DNA from: Bacillota bacterium | Lineage (GTDB): Bacteria; Bacillota; Clostridia; Lachnospirales; Lachnospiraceae | Length of the DNA stretch: 18,542 bases | Assembly: GCA_023424235.1 (NCBI GenBank) | Contig: JAFAEB010000066.1 | Span: forward strand, 1-18,542 | Reading direction: 5' to 3' | Part shown: positions 6,896-15,211 of the stretch, in pieces | Position numbering within the stretch: the stretch's first letter is position 1 | How the letters are laid out: each line of letters starts with the position of its first letter | Position numbers and translations under genes: made by a program | The notes under the pieces: model-generated | What the model was told of the DNA's origin: nothing | Database searches by the model: none | Seen by the model: the letters and a program-made list of their open reading frames with translations, nothing else

Positions 6896-9697
6896 TTAAT
6901 CCTCACCTAGTTTTAATGCTTGTGCAATCTTCATCTTAAAGATTAATCTTACTAAGATAACCATACAACTAATAAATACGATAGCTATTACAGAGAATAA
7001 TTTGATCATATCATCTAAATTGGTTATTAGCTCTAATGGTAGTATTTGATCCGTTGCTGAATAAGCAATCTGAATTAGTGGTACATACCATCTTGACGCT
7101 AAATTACCAATTAATGCACCAAATAAAATGGAGTATAATGCGACAGCGATTTGCTCATTCAGTAGCATATGTACAATCTCACTTCTAGACATACCCATAG
7201 CTCGAAATACACCAAATAATAATTCTCTTTGCCTTATTGAAAGAATCCAATAAATTAAAAATCCTACTGTACACAATAATAATATAACGATAAAACTTAA
7301 TGTTAAGATACCATTAGTCCCCTGAAACAGAGTCTCATTTCTTATGTCCTTTAAGCGTTCCCCAATATCTTCATATTTTGTAAATTTAATTTTGTTATCT
7401 TTTGCATATTGATAAAAGAAATCGGTACTATCTTCTACTTTTAACCATACCTCATATGGTCTAAGTCCCCAGGCTTGTTGTATATTTGCTAAATGTGAAA
7501 TAATTAAATAATTATCTGTCTCCTTCATGCTTCCATCTGGTAAAAGCATGGTAGAGGTTGGATAATAGGATGGCCAATAATCAACAAATCCGTAAATGAT
7601 AGAATTTACACCTATTTTTTCTTGATTCTGATAATTGATATAGTCACCAACTTTTAATCCTAACTTTTCTTTAAAATTCATTGATACTAAAACTGCATTC
7701 GGATTTGTAGCAAATGCATTTAAATAATTTCTATAGCTTTCTTGTAAAATTCCATCTTTAATATTTGTTGTTTCACCAAACTCTTTTGAATTTATACCCA
7801 TAAGTTGGACTTTTAATTTTTCTCTTCCAACTGTTGAAGTAACATTTTTATTCACATATACTCTAGCTGCACTTTGTATGTTTTCAATCTGAGAATACTT
7901 ATTAAAATCAGGTTCTTTATATACTAATTCAATGGTAGGATCAAATTGAACATAGGCTTCATTACTATCCCATACTTCATTAATTACAATGTCCGCACCC
8001 ACACTATATCTTTCACTTTCTTCTGCATTGGATAATATGGTCCTTGCTATGGTTGCATTGAACATACCAAGGGCAACGGTAAGTATTAAGAATATCATAA
8101 TAAAGTACTGCTTTTTTGAAGTACGTAATATTTGTAAAAAAGAAGCATAACTTGCTGGTTTAAAAAATCTTTTTCCAATCATAAAGATTAAACGTATGAT
8201 TAATGGTTGCAATCTTAGAGCAAATAATCCTGCACCTAATATAAACAAGGAGGAACTTAAAAATAATAATGGATCTAATGATTTACCAGAGAGCACTTTA
8301 AGAGCTAACTCTGCTTTTTGATTATTAAAGATATATAATCCGTATATAGATACAATCAAAAATATGACATCAAAGTAATATTTTTGCCATATCACTTTTG
8401 TTCTCTTAGAACTTCCTTGCTTCAAATGAACAATAGATACCTTACTGTATTTTATAACAGGTAAAATTGTCATTAAAATTGAGATTGCTGCACCAATAAG
8501 TCCATATATGATTACTTCCATTGTTATTGTTACATGCAATGGTCTTCTTTGAACAAACTCTAAAAATGCATTAGAGGAACCAAGTACTCTACATAAATAA
8601 CTACCTAGTGGAATACCTACCACCATACTAATTAATGATAAGATAAATGATTGTAGAAAGTACATGGATAAAATCTGTACTTTTCCTGCTCCTCTACTTT
8701 TTAATTGGGAAATCTCATTCTGCTCTAAGCTAAGCATTTGTCCTGATATCATGAATAAGAAAGCACATAACAATACGATAATAGGCACTTGAAGAATCAT
8801 GAGGGTTAAATTAATTTTCTTCTCATTTTGACCAAAATCATTTAGGATCTCCTTAAATCCAGATTCACTCATACTGCTATAATATGTTAAATAATCCTTT
8901 TGATATTTATTTAATAATTTAAGTATCGTGGTTGATTGTTCCGGGGTAATGGTGGTATAGTCAGGTTGAACATACCAAACTCCTTTCACATTAAATCTTT
9001 CATCACCTTCCTTCAAAAAAATACTTCTAAATAAATCCGAATCAATCATACAAGTATTTCGATAGCCATCCGGTGATGAAACCCAATAATCATTATTAAG
9101 GTCATTATTCTCATATACTCCGACAATTCTAATTTTTACTGCTTCGCCATTCATATCTAAGAAGTTATGAAATATTAATTCTTCATCAAGAAGTAAATTC
9201 AGCTCTACCAAAGCACTTTGACTTACAATTGCCTCAATAAAACCATCTGGTCCAATTTCTTTACTATTCATTTTACCAGATATAATATTTACATTCTCTT
9301 CTAGATTTGATATGCTTCCAAGAATGACTCTAAACTCTCCATTGTTATCCATTCTGTCTAACAATGATTCTACCTTTGTAGAAACCGCACTTAAATATTC
9401 GATGCGTTGATATAATTCAATACCAAGTTCTTCACAAATATTATAGGATAGCTGCTCTATCTTTTTAAATTCCCTATTTTCTTTTTTATCAGCAGATGAC
9501 TTTAAGGTTATTAATGCTGGATAGGTATTATTTTCTTCAAATAGTTTTTCAAAATCATCCGTTAACATTCTTTGTAACGATGCTGTTTTATACATAGGAT
9601 GACTAGCTGCAATAGCAATTAATAAAATATTACCTATTAGCAAACTTATTACCATCCACTTCTTATGAAATAATTTATGAAACATAAATCTAAACAT
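6896..9697 (-). CDS. Large FtsX/MacB-type ABC exporter permease with two FtsX units
   Basis: A 933-residue membrane protein. Predicted membrane segments: about 15-32, 298-320, 345-366, 395-417, 440-457, 476-500, 531-548, 797-820, 848-866, 898-920. Two large external domains lie at about 33-297 and 550-796. Each half ends in the FtsX core: LKSRGAGKVQILSMYFLQS (332-350) and FRAMGMSRSEIVHMLLNEQI (831-850). Segments 440-500 form a two-helix linker. Such type VII exporters move substrates from the membrane or cell surface outward rather than across the bilayer from the cytoplasm. It sits after three adaptor lipoproteins and before two ATPases. The substrate cannot be deduced; peptides, lipids or antimicrobials are possible. 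AGGAT precedes ATG 9697. Confidence 0.92.
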   Translation of the reverse strand: MFRFMFHKLFHKKWMVISLLIGNILLIAIAASHPMYKTASLQRMLTDDFEKLFEENNTYPALITLKSSADKKENREFKKIEQLSYNICEELGIELYQRIEYLSAVSTKVESLLDRMDNNGEFRVILGSISNLEENVNIISGKMNSKEIGPDGFIEAIVSQSALVELNLLLDEELIFHNFLDMNGEAVKIRIVGVYENNDLNNDYWVSSPDGYRNTCMIDSDLFRSIFLKEGDERFNVKGVWYVQPDYTTITPEQSTTILKLLNKYQKDYLTYYSSMSESGFKEILNDFGQNEKKINLTLMILQVPIIVLLCAFLFMISGQMLSLEQNEISQLKSRGAGKVQILSMYFLQSFILSLISMVVGIPLGSYLCRVLGSSNAFLEFVQRRPLHVTITMEVIIYGLIGAAISILMTILPVIKYSKVSIVHLKQGSSKRTKVIWQKYYFDVIFLIVSIYGLYIFNNQKAELALKVLSGKSLDPLLFLSSSLFILGAGLFALRLQPLIIRLIFMIGKRFFKPASYASFLQILRTSKKQYFIMIFLILTVALGMFNATIARTILSNAEESERYSVGADIVINEVWDSNEAYVQFDPTIELVYKEPDFNKYSQIENIQSAARVYVNKNVTSTVGREKLKVQLMGINSKEFGETTNIKDGILQESYRNYLNAFATNPNAVLVSMNFKEKLGLKVGDYINYQNQEKIGVNSIIYGFVDYWPSYYPTSTMLLPDGSMKETDNYLIISHLANIQQAWGLRPYEVWLKVEDSTDFFYQYAKDNKIKFTKYEDIGERLKDIRNETLFQGTNGILTLSFIVILLLCTVGFLIYWILSIRQRELLFGVFRAMGMSRSEIVHMLLNEQIAVALYSILFGALIGNLASRWYVPLIQIAYSATDQILPLELITNLDDMIKLFSVIAIVFISCMVILVRLIFKMKIAQALKLGED

Positions 9698-9760
9698 AGT
9701 TATCCTGCCCTTCCTAGTAACAAAATGTATACATGTATTGCTTTTAACGCTTTCGAAGTT

Positions 9761-10924
9761 TTAATTATCTAAGATAACTTCCATTCCCTCATCTAACCCT
9801 TTAAATATCATGTAGTTATATGGATCAAAGCCTGGACTTATAAAATTTCTTTTATATGCTTTTCCATCCTTATATTCCATTACATAGGGAACTTTTTTAT
9901 CAAATTCTACCGTTCTTTTATCAACCAATAATACATCTTTCATATGTTTTAGCTTACCAGTAGCCTTTATTGTTTTATCCTTTAAGTCTTCGATATCTCC
10001 ATCTAGTAATTCTATTAAGGCAATTTTTTGCTTTAGTCTCTCACCTACTAAGTTAGATCCTGTAATAATAACACCCTTATAATATTCTACAGGTGAGTCC
10101 TTTGTATTACCTTTATTCGTCACTACTAAATCAACTTCCATGTTATAACGAGCCAATCCTTTTTCATCATCAATACTCAAGTAAGCTAAACTTGTATCAT
10201 AAATCGTTCCAATTACTTGATTAGGATTAAGAATATCACCAGGTCTTAGCGGCATAATTTGGTTTATTATTCCAGTAATAGGTGCATACATATAACTTAG
10301 ATCTTTTTTTTCATCATAAGACTTAAGCTCGTCTTTAAGTGAGTTAATTTTATCTAATTCTTCTGAAAGAAACATATCATAGCTATTTTTTAAAGAATCA
10401 TAATTACTCTTTAACCCTTTTTTAATTTCATTATCCTTCTCAGAATCCATATTAAGCTTCACTTTTTGGATTTCTTCTTCTCTTTCTTTTTTCTTCTCTT
10501 TAAAGAATTCTTCCTTTCGACTTAAGGTTAATTTAAGTTGTAAAAGTTCAATCTCATCAATGTGATATTGAATACTTGCAATTCGATCACCTTTCTCTAC
10601 CAAATCATTGTTAGAAACAAATAATTCTACTACTTCACTTGTAAGCTTAGGCTCTTCGTATACGATTTGCTCTTGATTTGGATAGTAAAAGGATACTTTT
10701 ACGCTTGTCTCCACCGCTAAATCACCACGAGTAACATGTCCTAGGCTAGGAGCAATCTTATCCTCTACATCCGATTTATATAAAAGTGCTTGTTCACTTT
10801 CCTCTAAACTATTTAGTAACTGCGTATTCCCTTGTATTTTGCTTTCCTTCTCATTACAACTTGTTAAAAGCAGTGTTGAGGTTAATAAAAATGCTGCTAC
10901 ATGAATCCATTTAGTTTTCAGCAT
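9761..10924 (-). CDS. Membrane-fusion (HlyD/MacA-like) lipoprotein, third adaptor of the operon
   Basis: A 387-residue secreted lipoprotein: basic start, hydrophobic core, lipobox LTSC with lipidation at C23. Residues 95-120 (...DLVEKGDRIASI) and 210-242 (YAPITGIINQIMPLRPGD...) are the two halves of a barrel-sandwich domain. The strongly charged stretch 122-208 between them is a coiled-coil hairpin. A beta-barrel and membrane-proximal domain follow. In MacAB-type systems such adaptors gate the permease's external domain; in a one-membrane cell it would act at the outer face. Its start overlaps the end of the second adaptor by 14 bp. GGAGG is present about 12 bases upstream, so coupling probably helps initiation. 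Confidence 0.88.
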   Translation of the reverse strand: MLKTKWIHVAAFLLTSTLLLTSCNEKESKIQGNTQLLNSLEESEQALLYKSDVEDKIAPSLGHVTRGDLAVETSVKVSFYYPNQEQIVYEEPKLTSEVVELFVSNNDLVEKGDRIASIQYHIDEIELLQLKLTLSRKEEFFKEKKKEREEEIQKVKLNMDSEKDNEIKKGLKSNYDSLKNSYDMFLSEELDKINSLKDELKSYDEKKDLSYMYAPITGIINQIMPLRPGDILNPNQVIGTIYDTSLAYLSIDDEKGLARYNMEVDLVVTNKGNTKDSPVEYYKGVIITGSNLVGERLKQKIALIELLDGDIEDLKDKTIKATGKLKHMKDVLLVDKRTVEFDKKVPYVMEYKDGKAYKRNFISPGFDPYNYMIFKGLDEGMEVILDN

Positions 10925-12026
10925 ATACTCGATCTCCCTCCTTTAATCCTTCCTTAACTTCTACAGAAATTGTATCTGCTAAGCCAGTTATTATATATCT
11001 TTTCAATTTAATCCCGTTCTCATCTAAATATACATATTCACCGTTTGTATCTTTAAATAAGGTGTCGATTGGAATTGTCAATACATTTTCTTTTTTATTT
11101 TTCTCAACACATATTAATACATAATCACCTTGCTTAATATCTGCATCAGTCCCTTTAAAATGAAAGGTGGATACAGGAGTCTCTTGTCTTAGTATTAATG
11201 CTGCATACTCATCTTTATCATAAGGTAAATAGGTGACATCATATTTTTTGCCATCCTTATACATATAATAATCCATACTCGCATTAATATCTGTTTCTGT
11301 GATATATTCACATGTTACTCGTGTATCATTTGGATCTATATATCCAACAATTGGATCACTCTCATTAACCCAATCTCCTTCTCTTAAATTAGCTAGCGCT
11401 ACAACTTTTCCATCAAAAGGTGCAATAATATTATTTTTATTTGAACTAAGAATTGCCTTATCTAAGTCACGATTCATTCTTTTATGTTCAATTTGGAATA
11501 GCTCCTTAGTAACTTTAATATTTTCTTTCGTCATTTGAAGTTCTATATCAGTTGTAATTAATTGCTCATCTATTAATCGAGTATCGTCTGCTTTACTTTT
11601 TTCACTCTTTAGTGAGTCAATTCGAATCTGATATAAGGATAAGTCACCTTCTAATTTATCTAGATTCTGCTTATATTGCTCCTCTAATAAAGTAATTCCT
11701 TGTTTCATTGACTCAATTCGCTGTAAGAAGGGTTCATCATCTAACGCTGCAATAATATCACCCTTTTTAACTTCATCACCAATATTAACAAGATAAGATA
11801 AAAATTGACCACTTCTTATAAATGATAGCTCTTCTGTGTATGGTATTACATATGCCTCATATAACTCAATATTATTTATAACACCCATACTAACTGGTTC
11901 AGTCACTAAACTAACACTTGATGGTTCAATAAGGTCTATTGTTTCAACTACAACATCCTTCTTACATGCAGTTAAAAAGCTTAAAAAGCCTATCATAAAT
12001 AGCATAACTAATTTTTTATGTATCAT
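10911..12026 (-). CDS. Membrane-fusion (HlyD/MacA-like) lipoprotein, second adaptor
   Basis: A 371-residue lipoprotein: signal peptide with lipobox LTAC and lipidated C21. Barrel-sandwich halves are at about 70-96 (VNIGDEVKKGDIIAALDDEP) and 198-230 (IIAPFDGKVVALANLREGDW), with a coiled-coil hairpin at 100-195 between them. A C-terminal domain ends in the classic adaptor pattern ...VKEGLKEGDRVYAEN. It differs strongly in sequence from the two other adaptors, so the three are not recent copies. The start ATG 12026 has no well-placed ribosome binding site of its own; GGAAAGG lies 15 bases away. A 29-codon ORF with an excellent site ends 11 bases inside this gene, so translation is probably coupled to it. 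Confidence 0.88.
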   Translation of the reverse strand: MIHKKLVMLFMIGFLSFLTACKKDVVVETIDLIEPSSVSLVTEPVSMGVINNIELYEAYVIPYTEELSFIRSGQFLSYLVNIGDEVKKGDIIAALDDEPFLQRIESMKQGITLLEEQYKQNLDKLEGDLSLYQIRIDSLKSEKSKADDTRLIDEQLITTDIELQMTKENIKVTKELFQIEHKRMNRDLDKAILSSNKNNIIAPFDGKVVALANLREGDWVNESDPIVGYIDPNDTRVTCEYITETDINASMDYYMYKDGKKYDVTYLPYDKDEYAALILRQETPVSTFHFKGTDADIKQGDYVLICVEKNKKENVLTIPIDTLFKDTNGEYVYLDENGIKLKRYIITGLADTISVEVKEGLKEGDRVYAEN

Positions 12027-12105
12027 AATAATTTAACCATACCTTTCCAAAGTCTGGCGACTTTATGCTAGGCACAAAGCAACCTATGAAATATTTATTT
12101 TCCAC
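12016..12105 (-). CDS. Tiny ORF (29 aa) overlapping the start of the second adaptor gene
   Basis: GTG at 12105 is preceded by GGGAGG with five bases spacing, one of the best ribosome sites in the window. The frame runs VENKYFIGCF...WLNYYDT and stops at TAA 12018-12016, inside the second adaptor gene in another frame. That adaptor lacks a good site of its own, so this ORF probably delivers ribosomes to it. The peptide may have no function; I recognise no family. It contains a 6-bp stem AAAGTC/GACTTT. A 5-bp AGCAG/CTGCT stem lies just upstream at 12126-12139. Confidence 0.45.
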   Translation of the reverse strand: MENKYFIGCFVPSIKSPDFGKVWLNYYDT

Positions 12106-12153
12106 ACTTACCTCCCTGTAGCGAAAGCAGGAATCTGCTAGTAAGATTTTAAT

Positions 12154-13239
12154 CTACCGGGTAATAACGATGTCTCCAAATTCTAGTCCACTAGTTATTT
12201 CAACCGAATTATTTCCCATCATACCAATGGTGACTTCTTTCATACTTCGAATGCCATCTTCATTCACATAATAAACGTAATAAAAATCATTTGCTTTCCG
12301 AAGGGCACGGCTTGATACTGTTAAAACATCTTCTTTTTGCTCTAAAATTAGATTTATTGTTCCTCTGTCACCAACATTTAGATTAAAATTAGGCTCTTGT
12401 AATTCAAAATATACAACTTCGGGATTATCTATGTCATGAGAAACGATAGCTTTATAAATATCCCCACCATTTAATCGCATTTCAATATCAACAACTTCAC
12501 CATCTATAAAATATGGTGCATATTCTGTTTCAACACGAAAAGCAAATTGTGAATTATCAATAATACGTATTATCTCATGACCTTCACGTGATTTACTTCC
12601 GACTAAATTCTCTTTTACAAATGAAACAATTCCATCCATACCAGCGTATATTTTACTATCATTCTGATATTTTGAATATTTATCCATCTTTAATTCATCA
12701 ATATAGAGTGTATCTTCATAATTCCGAATGGTTTCTTTATACTTTTTCTCAATATTAGTAACATTATTATCATAGCTTTCCTTTGTTTGTAATCCACTTT
12801 TAAATAATTTTTCTTCTTTTAATAATTCTAAATTCATCAAGCTCATTTGATTCTCTAATTTAATTCGATTACTTTTTATTGTGTATTCAAGATTTTCTAT
12901 TTCATCTTCCATACTCCCTAAACTTAGCTCAGCTAGTAAATCCCCTTTTTTCACCGTATTTCCTACTTCTACATGCACCTTATCAATTACCAAATCATCT
13001 AAAGCAAAAGATAAGCTTTCATCATTAAGCTGAACATAGGTACAGTAAATGAATTTTGAACTAACTAAATCCTCTCTTTTAACCGACTCTACCGTATATT
13101 CAACTTTTTCACTTGTCTTTACTACCAAGGTAGGTCTTGTTTCTTCTACAGGCAATAAGGAACATCCTACTAATAAATGGCAAGCGCTTAGTGATAAGAG
13201 CAGGAGTCGCTTTTTTACTTTCATTTTTTGATTCCCCAT
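12154..13239 (-). CDS. Membrane-fusion (HlyD/MacA-like) lipoprotein, first adaptor and first gene of the export operon
   Basis: A 361-residue lipoprotein: MGNQKMKVKKR, a hydrophobic core and lipobox LVGC with lipidated C26. Residues 84-106 (VHVEVGNTVKKGDLLAELSL) and 196-228 form the two barrel-sandwich halves. Residues 108-192 form a coiled-coil hairpin. The C-terminus (ISSGL-like ITSGLEFGDIVITR) is the usual adaptor end. It opens a seven-ORF minus-strand operon. AAGGA seven bases before ATG 13239 supports the start. A gap of 127 bp to the second adaptor contains the tiny coupled ORF. The presence of three distinct adaptors for one permease is unusual. Confidence 0.88.
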   Translation of the reverse strand: MGNQKMKVKKRLLLLSLSACHLLVGCSLLPVEETRPTLVVKTSEKVEYTVESVKREDLVSSKFIYCTYVQLNDESLSFALDDLVIDKVHVEVGNTVKKGDLLAELSLGSMEDEIENLEYTIKSNRIKLENQMSLMNLELLKEEKLFKSGLQTKESYDNNVTNIEKKYKETIRNYEDTLYIDELKMDKYSKYQNDSKIYAGMDGIVSFVKENLVGSKSREGHEIIRIIDNSQFAFRVETEYAPYFIDGEVVDIEMRLNGGDIYKAIVSHDIDNPEVVYFELQEPNFNLNVGDRGTINLILEQKEDVLTVSSRALRKANDFYYVYYVNEDGIRSMKEVTIGMMGNNSVEITSGLEFGDIVITR

Positions 13240-13456
13240 AAATAAATCCTTCCTAATCCATGTGTCTTATTTGTCTAAAATGCATAGCTTGCTTAAAAAA
13301 CAAAGATGCTATTTTATACATTTTACAATCAAATCCCAAAAAGATCCATTGTGAAATAGTAACAAATTCTAAAAGAACCATATTAACACCAGTATCAATA
13401 AGCAAAATGCTTTCTAAAATCTAAATTACTGTTTATAATAGTATTAATAGATACTA

Positions 13457-13485
13457 ATTATCGCTATATAAATGCAATGTTTCAA
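13457..13485 (-). promoter_or_regulatory. Candidate promoter of the three-adaptor export operon
   Basis: TTGAAA (13485-13480), 17 bp, GATAAT (13462-13457) on the minus strand: five of six matches in each box at ideal spacing. A weaker alternative nearer the gene has a TATAAA around 13314-13319. No operator-like palindrome stands out. Confidence 0.45.
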
Positions 13486-13495
13486 ATAAAAGTGC

Positions 13496-13534
13496 ATTAA
13501 AAAAAGAAAGCTAATATAATATTAGTCTTTCTTT
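13496..13534 (-). terminator. Terminator-like hairpin upstream of the export operon promoter
   Basis: AAAGAAAG-CTAATAT (13503-13517) pairs with ATATTAG-t-CTTTCTTT (13519-13534), 15 bp with one bulged base. On the minus strand it is followed by a T run. It would stop leftward transcription arriving from the rhaD side just before the export operon promoter. It is mostly A-T pairs, so its strength is uncertain. Confidence 0.5.
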
Positions 13535-13685
13535 AAAACTTGTATTGTATAAATTTACTTATATTGATTTAATATATTCTTAACAAACGAAAACTAAAAC
13601 TAAAGTTAATACTTTCCAAAATAATATAACTTTGATTGTCCTATACTATAAATGCAACTAATTTAGAGAAAAGGAGAGGCAGCTT

Positions 13686-13889
13686 ATGTATAAAGCACAC
13701 TTTAATGTATCTAGATTACAAAATGCCGAGATGAAAACTCAAATCAAAAATGCATTAAGTAAATATGATGGAATTAGTATGGTTAATGTAGATCTAGGAG
13801 AAAGCTCTATTGAAGTAGGTTACGATGAGACCATAAATGAAGATACCATCAAACATTGCATAGAAAAAGTAGGATGTAAGATTGAGTAA
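13686..13889 (+). CDS. Small HMA-fold protein lacking the metal-binding CxxC
   Basis: 67 residues with the beta-alpha-beta-beta-alpha-beta rhythm of copper-chaperone HMA domains: NVSRLQNAEMKTQIKNALSK, then DGISMVNVDLGESSIEVGYD and INEDTIKHCIEKVGCKIE. Where metal chaperones have GMTCxxC, this protein has RLQNAEM, so both metal cysteines are gone; the only cysteines (C58, C64) are near the end. AAGGAGAGG lies 7-8 bases before ATG 13686. It stands alone between a divergent export operon and convergent rhaD, with its own terminator. A role in metal transport is therefore doubtful; it could be a protein-interaction module or a decayed chaperone. The similarity is by pattern only. Confidence 0.75.
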   Translation: MYKAHFNVSRLQNAEMKTQIKNALSKYDGISMVNVDLGESSIEVGYDETINEDTIKHCIEKVGCKIE

Positions 13890-13906
13890 ATTTCATATGT
13901 AAATGC

Positions 13907-13946
13907 AAAATGTATCCCTTTCAATCACTTTCAAGGGATACATTTT
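13907..13946. terminator. Bidirectional terminator between the HMA-like gene and rhaD
   Basis: AAAATGTATCCCTT (13907-13920) and AAGGGATACATTTT (13933-13946) form a perfect 14-bp stem with a 12-base loop. A-rich and T-rich flanks suit termination in both directions. It lies between two convergent stop codons (13889 and 13962), which is the expected place. Confidence 0.9.
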
Positions 13947-13961
13947 ACATATATTGATTCA

Positions 13962-14789
13962 TTATTTTTCAAATAAAAATTGTTCTGGTAATGTAACTTT
14001 AAAGTCTTTAGCTAAGCTTCTAAAATTATCTGGAGTAATTGTTTGTAATTTATTTGGTCTAATAGAAAGTACTTTTACTAAAATCTCAGCTGACTTTTCA
14101 ACTGTATGCATAAGGCCAAAAGTTATATCAAAATCTTCACCAGAACAGAACATTCCATGATGCGCCCAAATAGCTACATCATATTTTTCCATTAATTTAC
14201 TAGTTTCAATTGCTATGTCGAGTCCACCTGGTACCATCCAACCAATTACACCAACACCACTAGGGAATACCACTGGGCATTCTGTTGCCATTTCCCATAA
14301 TTCTCTAGTAAAAGCTTCATCTGTTAAGGGAAGAACAAAAGTTAATGCTATTATATTAGTAGTATGAGCGTGGTAAATAACTCTATGCTTACCATTGGTT
14401 ACTCTCTTTTTAACTTCATGATTCATTAAGTGACTTGGAAGTTCACTTGTTGGTCTTCCACCATCAACTAATCCCCAACAAATACGATAATTTTCACCTT
14501 TATCATCTAATTCAATGATTGCTATAGATTCTTCTGGAGCTTCTATAACATTTCTAAAGAATTTACCACTACCAGTTACCAAAAAGAATTCTTTTGCCAA
14601 ACCAGGTACATTAGCACCGATCGGCTTCCACTCACCTTCAAAACTTAAACTAGACTTTATACTTTCTACTTCACTAGCTTTTATACGATATGTTAAATTA
14701 CCGCCATTTCTTTCATGCCATCCTTGACGATAACCGTCGTCTGCCATCCTAATAAAACCATTCATGAATTTTGCATTTAATAATTCCAT
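13962..14789 (-). CDS. rhaD: Rhamnulose-1-phosphate aldolase
   Basis: A 275-residue class II aldolase, almost exactly the length of E. coli RhaD (274). It splits L-rhamnulose 1-phosphate into dihydroxyacetone phosphate and L-lactaldehyde. Visible features: HERNGGNLTYR (25-35) and LVTGSGKFFRN (70-80) for phosphate binding, catalytic Glu116 in PTSELPSHL, and zinc ligands His140 and His142 (YHAHTTN) with His211 (WAHHGMF). These fall one position before the E. coli residues 117, 141, 143 and 212. AAAGGAG stands ideally before ATG 14789. No other rhamnose gene is in the window, so the kinase and isomerase must be elsewhere. No clear promoter or catabolite-repression site is seen upstream. Confidence 0.95.
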   Translation of the reverse strand: MELLNAKFMNGFIRMADDGYRQGWHERNGGNLTYRIKASEVESIKSSLSFEGEWKPIGANVPGLAKEFFLVTGSGKFFRNVIEAPEESIAIIELDDKGENYRICWGLVDGGRPTSELPSHLMNHEVKKRVTNGKHRVIYHAHTTNIIALTFVLPLTDEAFTRELWEMATECPVVFPSGVGVIGWMVPGGLDIAIETSKLMEKYDVAIWAHHGMFCSGEDFDITFGLMHTVEKSAEILVKVLSIRPNKLQTITPDNFRSLAKDFKVTLPEQFLFEK

Positions 14790-14944
14790 AATTTCTCCTT
14801 TATAAAAACATTTTAATAATTATTAAAGTTATAACTCTTAAACATTTAAAGTAGCTTAATCTTAATTTGTACCTTTATTTTAATACGAAAGGTGTCGAAA
14901 TTAAACTAGTTTATTGCTAAAAATAAAATATCGTGAAATACCAT

Positions 14945-14973
14945 AAAAAAAACGGATTATATCACTGTTTTTT
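14945..14973. terminator. Terminator-like hairpin with no adjacent gene
   Basis: AAAAAACGG (14947-14955) pairs with CTGTTTTTT (14965-14973) through nine positions including one G-T, loop nine bases. T runs follow on both strands, eight T on the minus strand. No gene end is nearby on either strand. Confidence 0.4.
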
Positions 14974-15060
14974 AGCTAATTCAACAACAAACAAACATAA
15001 ATTTATGTATACTATATTTGTTTTATGTTGCCTAATGTTGTTTTTTCTTGATTATAAAGA

Positions 15061-15092
15061 AAAAGATATGGTCTTAAAAGACGATATCTTTT
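15061..15092. terminator. Long AT-rich hairpin upstream of the 53-residue ORF
   Basis: AAAAGATAT (15061-15069) and ATATCTTTT (15084-15092) enclose GTCTT/AAGAC with one G-G mismatch: about 14 pairs in all. It may be a terminator or a leader structure of the small gene starting at 15212. Confidence 0.4.
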
Positions 15093-15211
15093 ATCTATAT
15101 ACTAGCTTTTTACTTATTCAATTAAACATGTTCTATCACCAATCATTGTATAAAAACACATAATTTTTCTAAATTTGATTAAAACTAATACTACAACAGA
15201 AAGGAGTTAAA

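Larger units (their letters stand above)
13240..13685. other. Intergenic region between the divergent export operon and the HMA-like gene
   Basis: 446 bp, very AT-rich, no credible gene. It holds a candidate leftward promoter at 13457-13485 and a terminator-like hairpin at 13503-13534. The leader of the export operon would be about 210 nt; I see no recognisable riboswitch fold in it. A rightward promoter for the HMA-like gene is not clear: a TATACT lies at 13642-13647 but no good -35 box is at the right distance. Confidence 0.6.
14790..15211. other. Intergenic region between divergent rhaD and the 53-residue ORF
   Basis: 422 bp, strongly AT-rich. An open frame at 14933-15163 has no ribosome binding site and looks spurious. 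The region contains two terminator-like hairpins, at 14945-14973 and 15061-15092, and a perfect 12-base palindrome CATAAATTTATG near 14996-15007. A small untranslated RNA is possible but I cannot identify a convincing promoter for one. Confidence 0.5.

Noticed and set aside
14933..15163. 76-codon plus-strand frame with a hydrophobic stretch
   Set aside because: GTG start without ribosome site, low-complexity AT-rich sequence and an internal hairpin; judged chance.
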